Shown here in pieces: positions 29,474-32,884 of a stretch of 32,884 nucleotides of DNA. This DNA is from Elusimicrobia bacterium CG1_02_56_21. GTDB lineage: Bacteria; Elusimicrobiota; Elusimicrobia; Elusimicrobiales; UBA9959. Position numbers and translations under genes: made by a program. The notes beneath the pieces are model-generated. The model did no database searches. It was not told the DNA's origin and was given only the letters and a program-made list of their open reading frames with translations. The DNA is taken from assembly GCA_001871115.1 (NCBI GenBank), contig MNUR01000035.1, forward strand, positions 1 through 32,884. Direction: 5' to 3'. The stretch's first letter is position 1. Each line of letters begins with the position of its first letter.

Positions 29474-32400
29474 ATGCGTTCATTCACTAAACTGATTCTA
29501 GCTTCGCTCATGGCGGTGCTTTTTACACCTATTGCGGGTTTCGCAGTAACCCCGCTGAACGTCCATATACAGTACGAGAACGGGACTCCGGTACAGTCCG
29601 TGACCGTGGCGGCCATAGAATTCGGGATGTACGGCCCTTCCACACATACCCAGGTCGGACTTACAGACGCGCTGGGGGACGCCGCCTTCACCCTTGAGGA
29701 TAATAGAAGTTACAATCTCTATTACAGCTCGCATACCTTCTCTCCCACAATTTCAGACCAGTTCAATAACCCTGAATATGACCCGAACAGGTATGTCTGG
29801 ACCGAAGGTACGGCCCGCTACTCTACTTTTACCGTTACTTCCGGCTTGGCTAGCGTAGGTATGCTGGTGCAGGAATTTACCGGCGCCACCCCCAATAAGG
29901 TTCTTTTCGGCGGAGTTTATAATATGAACGCGCAGCTGCAGGCCGGTTCCGGTATTGTTATGGTTGACGGCGGCGGCAACGGTTTCCTTGTAGTGGATAA
30001 TGTTTCTTATGCCGGAGCCAATACCTATAATATAGGTCTTTATGACCCGCAGCTTAACCGCGGCATAGGCCGTAATGTGATGAGTGCCCTCGATAGCGGC
30101 AACCAGACAGTTTCCTACACTGGCGCCGCAAAGCTTGATTTTAATCTGTCGGTTCCTCCTACCCGCGTTGAGAATAATAACCAGCAGGGTGGTTCCAATT
30201 CCGGCGCAAGCGTAGAAGGCGTCCTGCAGAGCACTACTGGCGCCACCATAGCGCATATGGGGTTGAATATTAAGGCCTGCGACGGCTATGAGTGGAACAA
30301 CTGGGCCAATGCGGACGAGAACGGCCGGTTCCAGCTTTACGGACTTACCCCCGGAGTTACCTATTACCTCAATGTAATGGGCGGCTGCACCTGGGACAAT
30401 AATGGCGGAGAAGGAAAATGCTATGAGCCTTACAGCAGCGATCAGTTCAATGCTCCGGACATCTGCGCCGGCGGAACCCTTAATGACACGGTAAATCCGA
30501 ATGACATTGTTTATATCAGTTCTGACGTGATGTACCACAATGTTACCTTGAACGAAATGCCCAAGAGCATAGGCCAGATACAGGTCTATGTAAAATCTTC
30601 TTCGGGCTATGCTATGCCCAATGCAAATGTGAATATCAATCCGGACGGCAGTCCCTGGAGCACGGTAAACTGCGCTACGCATAATTTCGGAGATGACAGA
30701 AATAATCCCGGTTTTGCAAATACCAATGTTAATACTTCAGCAACCGGCTATGCGCTGCTAGACGGCTTGCCCAGCGGCAATTATATGATAAGCGTCTGGA
30801 CCCCTTTCTCCAGCGGCGGCAACGGCCCTGCCCCTCTCAATGCGGGCCCGGACGGAACCTTTACTAAGGATGCTCCGAACGGCGGCGGTGGCGGCGGGGA
30901 TTGGATGCAGTCTCACTGCGAGGGCACCGGTGTCGACGACTACCGTATCACTATCGATACTACGTCCACGCCTACCATGACAATTTATGACAGTTCCGGA
31001 ACTGTGGTAGGGTCGTCCTCTATTACCTATGTTGTAGAGGCAGCCGGTGACATGACCGGCCTGGTCCGGGGAAATATAACCTTCCCCTCGGTCTCAGACC
31101 TGACCAATAGCCCCATAATGATCACTCTTTACCCGAATTGCGGTGAGGGCGGTTGTAACGGAGTCGGTAATTTCACGGTTCTGTCCGGCAGCGGAGCCAG
31201 CCAGTATAATTATGAAATAGCTGTAGCCAGCGGCGCTTCTTACTACATGAATGTCAGTGCCGTGGGCTGGGGACGTAACAACCGCGGCGGTGGCAATAAT
31301 GCCATAAGCCTGGAATCCACCGGCACGGTAGTTGTAGATATGGAATTCGGCCCGGCCGGGACTATATCCGGAACCGTGTATAAACCGGACGGAACTATCC
31401 TTGCGCCTACCAGCAACCAGTATGTCTGGGTAGATGCCAACAGCGAAAATGGCTGGACCGGAACACAGCTGCAGAAGGACGGAACCTTCATAATGCAGGA
31501 TGTGCTGCCCGGAATTAACCGGATGCACATAAATGTAAGCGGCGGCGGCCCCGGCAGCTCCTCATTTAATTATGCAATGCCGGCTCCCGCTCCCCAGGCC
31601 ACGGTAACGGCGGGGATGACCACAACCCTGAATATTAATCTTGTGAACGCCAATTATGTGGGGGCTAACCTGGATGTCTCAAAGACCCCTGATTCGACCA
31701 TTATAATGGGCGCACATGAAGCTATCATGGGCTTCAGGGCCGTTCCGCTGCCCGCGGGAACAGTGCTGAAAGGTGATACAGTAATGCAGCTGCTTACAAA
31801 GGGAGGGGATGGCGACAATAAACTGCGCTATTCTCCGGTCACTGGGCCCTCCGAAGAAGGTCCCTGCGGTATGAACTGGAATCCCGCCGGCTTCTGCGCC
31901 GTGGCCATGCCTTCGCCTTCCACGTACGACTTCTACCTGATGCGTTCCGGAGACTTTGACGATATGTCTTCAACCGGTTCGGTCTCTAACACGCCTTACC
32001 CGCATTTTACGCTGGTCAGCTCGGCTAAGAATGTAGTGGTAGACGACGCTCATTCTACCAGCACCGTGCGTGTGGCTTACAGCCAGGGTATTTCCAGCGG
32101 TGTGCTGGTCAACCTGACTCCCGCTACTGACATGTCGGCGCGCGGCAATACCACGCTGTTCGGTTCTGTCGTGGGAGCTAACTTCTTCAGGCAGGCTGAC
32201 TATGACTCCCTCGGAGGGGATTTTGAAAGGTTCATGGAGTATCTGCCGGTGGTCTCGCTTTACGGGCCCAACGGCGGCTTTAAGGCCGCGGGTATAGTTG
32301 TCCCGCCGCCTTCATTCATCAAGGATTATGGCCAGGACTTCAACCTGTCCTTCGCTCAGGGTTATGCGGCCTTTAAAGCGCTGCTGGATCTGGCTGGAAC

Positions 32401-32884
32401 CTTCAGCTATGAAATAAGGGGCCTTGCTCCTTCTACCTGTTATACGGCCGTGCTTACCACTCCCAACTACCCGCCTTATCAGACCAGGGCCTGTATGGGG
32501 GTTAACGGCTCAACTACCACCCTGTCGGTGAACCTGGACACCGCGGTCGGCGCCGGCGCCACCGTACACGGAGTGGTAATGACTACCAATAGCGTGGTTC
32601 TCGCTAATGCCGCCGTAGAGCTGTTCGGCGAGGCCATTGGCCAGCGCTCGGTCATTACTAATTCTTCCGGAGTCTACAGGTTTGAAGGCCTGCCGGAAGG
32701 GTCTGCGAAACTGAAGGTTTCCCTGGGGAATTACGCTTCCGCCGAGGCTAAGCAGGACCTGGTCGGCAGCAATGTTTACGCCAATAACTTCCGACTGACG
32801 GCAGCCGGAGGTTCTATAACCGGAACCGTGTATTCCCAGAAAATACCTTATGCCAAGGTGCAGTCAGGTGCTTATATAATGGCC
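29474..32884 (+). CDS. Giant secreted repeat protein with carboxypeptidase-regulatory-like beta-sandwich domains, cut by the window edge
   Basis: At least 1137 codons, open at the right edge. A signal peptide (MRSFTKLILASLMAVLFTPIAGFA) and a good GGAGGG ribosome binding site mark the start. The rest is Gly/Asn/Ser/Thr-rich beta sequence. Several segments have the CarboxypepD_reg-like pattern G-x-V-x-G-x-V...A-x-V...T-x-x-x-G-x-Y-x-F-x-x-L-x-x-G: about 244-330, 366-455, 629-700 (GTISGTVYKPDG), 1027-1100 (VHGVVMTTNSVVLANAAVEL, GVYRFEGLPEG) and one starting at ~1111 (GSITGTVYSQ). A Gly-run (GGGGGGD) lies near 475, and scattered Cys pairs suggest disulfides. No catalytic motif is seen. It is probably a cell-surface or secreted structural/adhesive protein; the anchor would lie beyond the window. 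Confidence 0.8.
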   Translation, partial: MRSFTKLILASLMAVLFTPIAGFAVTPLNVHIQYENGTPVQSVTVAAIEFGMYGPSTHTQVGLTDALGDAAFTLEDNRSYNLYYSSHTFSPTISDQFNNPEYDPNRYVWTEGTARYSTFTVTSGLASVGMLVQEFTGATPNKVLFGGVYNMNAQLQAGSGIVMVDGGGNGFLVVDNVSYAGANTYNIGLYDPQLNRGIGRNVMSALDSGNQTVSYTGAAKLDFNLSVPPTRVENNNQQGGSNSGASVEGVLQSTTGATIAHMGLNIKACDGYEWNNWANADENGRFQLYGLTPGVTYYLNVMGGCTWDNNGGEGKCYEPYSSDQFNAPDICAGGTLNDTVNPNDIVYISSDVMYHNVTLNEMPKSIGQIQVYVKSSSGYAMPNANVNINPDGSPWSTVNCATHNFGDDRNNPGFANTNVNTSATGYALLDGLPSGNYMISVWTPFSSGGNGPAPLNAGPDGTFTKDAPNGGGGGGDWMQSHCEGTGVDDYRITIDTTSTPTMTIYDSSGTVVGSSSITYVVEAAGDMTGLVRGNITFPSVSDLTNSPIMITLYPNCGEGGCNGVGNFTVLSGSGASQYNYEIAVASGASYYMNVSAVGWGRNNRGGGNNAISLESTGTVVVDMEFGPAGTISGTVYKPDGTILAPTSNQYVWVDANSENGWTGTQLQKDGTFIMQDVLPGINRMHINVSGGGPGSSSFNYAMPAPAPQATVTAGMTTTLNINLVNANYVGANLDVSKTPDSTIIMGAHEAIMGFRAVPLPAGTVLKGDTVMQLLTKGGDGDNKLRYSPVTGPSEEGPCGMNWNPAGFCAVAMPSPSTYDFYLMRSGDFDDMSSTGSVSNTPYPHFTLVSSAKNVVVDDAHSTSTVRVAYSQGISSGVLVNLTPATDMSARGNTTLFGSVVGANFFRQADYDSLGGDFERFMEYLPVVSLYGPNGGFKAAGIVVPPPSFIKDYGQDFNLSFAQGYAAFKALLDLAGTFSYEIRGLAPSTCYTAVLTTPNYPPYQTRACMGVNGSTTTLSVNLDTAVGAGATVHGVVMTTNSVVLANAAVELFGEAIGQRSVITNSSGVYRFEGLPEGSAKLKVSLGNYASAEAKQDLVGSNVYANNFRLTAAGGSITGTVYSQKIPYAKVQSGAYIMA

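Noticed and set aside
29753-31528. Minus-strand frames of 309 and 144 codons opposite the giant secreted protein
   Set aside because: They are antisense to an uninterrupted frame with a signal peptide and a good ribosome binding site, and they contain no recognisable domain.
1-32884. CRISPR arrays, tRNA or rRNA genes, prophage or defence systems
   Set aside because: I looked through all gaps between genes and saw no regularly spaced repeats, no tRNA cloverleaf with a TTCGANNC arm and no phage or defence proteins.

Overview
The window is a gene-dense, GC-rich stretch of a bacterial chromosome that encodes almost only housekeeping proteins. Outer-membrane machinery (an LptD-like beta-barrel, TolB, Pal, a CpoB/YbgF lipoprotein) shows a diderm cell. 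The gene neighbourhoods (polA/coaE/rho, then rpmE/prfA/prmC/murA with tdk nearby) recall the rho-rpmE-tdk-prfA-prmC-murA cluster of Firmicutes, here in a diderm genome. Together with the very large secreted repeat protein at the right edge, this would fit Elusimicrobiota or a similar diderm lineage. That placement is an inference; no rRNA or other decisive marker is present.

Layout. 1-635 (minus) is the 5' part of a DDE/rve transposase that runs off the left edge, with an IS-end-like region (two 18-bp direct repeats) up to about 781. 857-5494 (plus) holds smc, a YfcE-like metallophosphoesterase and a receiver-only response regulator. 5604-6028 is trxA with a good promoter, followed by two GGGGAC-type palindromes that abut polA. 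6120-11651 is polA, a rhomboid protease, coaE and rho. 11697-16516 carries an M23 peptidase, rpmE (own promoter and terminator), prfA, prmC and murA. 16539-21009 carries folC, a ROK sugar kinase and an LptD-like gene. 21012-21138 is a striking 127-bp inverted-repeat element that folds into a branched structure. 21214-23234 holds an NAD-dependent epimerase, tdk and a stand-alone IS5-type N-terminal domain. A perfect bidirectional terminator (23253-23288) separates these from the minus-strand pal-cpoB-tolB operon (25880 back to 23310). Next, on the minus strand, are a degenerate UbiA-like membrane protein and a trans-polyprenyl diphosphate synthase. A divergent CDF metal exporter follows. The window ends in a 434-bp leader without a convincing gene and the first 1137 codons of a giant secreted protein.

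How the genes fit together. The core encodes chromosome organisation and replication/repair (Smc, PolA), transcription termination (Rho), translation (bL31, RF1 and its methylase PrmC), cofactor supply (CoaE, FolC), nucleotide salvage (Tdk) and envelope construction (MurA, M23 peptidase, LptD-like, Tol-Pal, polyprenyl synthase). Many genes abut or overlap by a few bases, suggesting translational coupling.

I found no CRISPR array, defence island, prophage, rRNA or tRNA. The most unusual material is non-coding: the 127-bp branched element, the palindrome touching the polA start codon, the CGCAAAG-type inverted repeat, the divergent promoter whose two -10 boxes imply almost leaderless mRNAs, and the palindrome-rich leader of the giant secreted protein. 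Among proteins, the oddities are the Asn/Gln-rich N-terminus of Rho, the UbiA-like protein lacking most of its catalytic aspartates, the solo transposase DNA-binding domain behind tdk, and a Pol I without visible proofreading residues.
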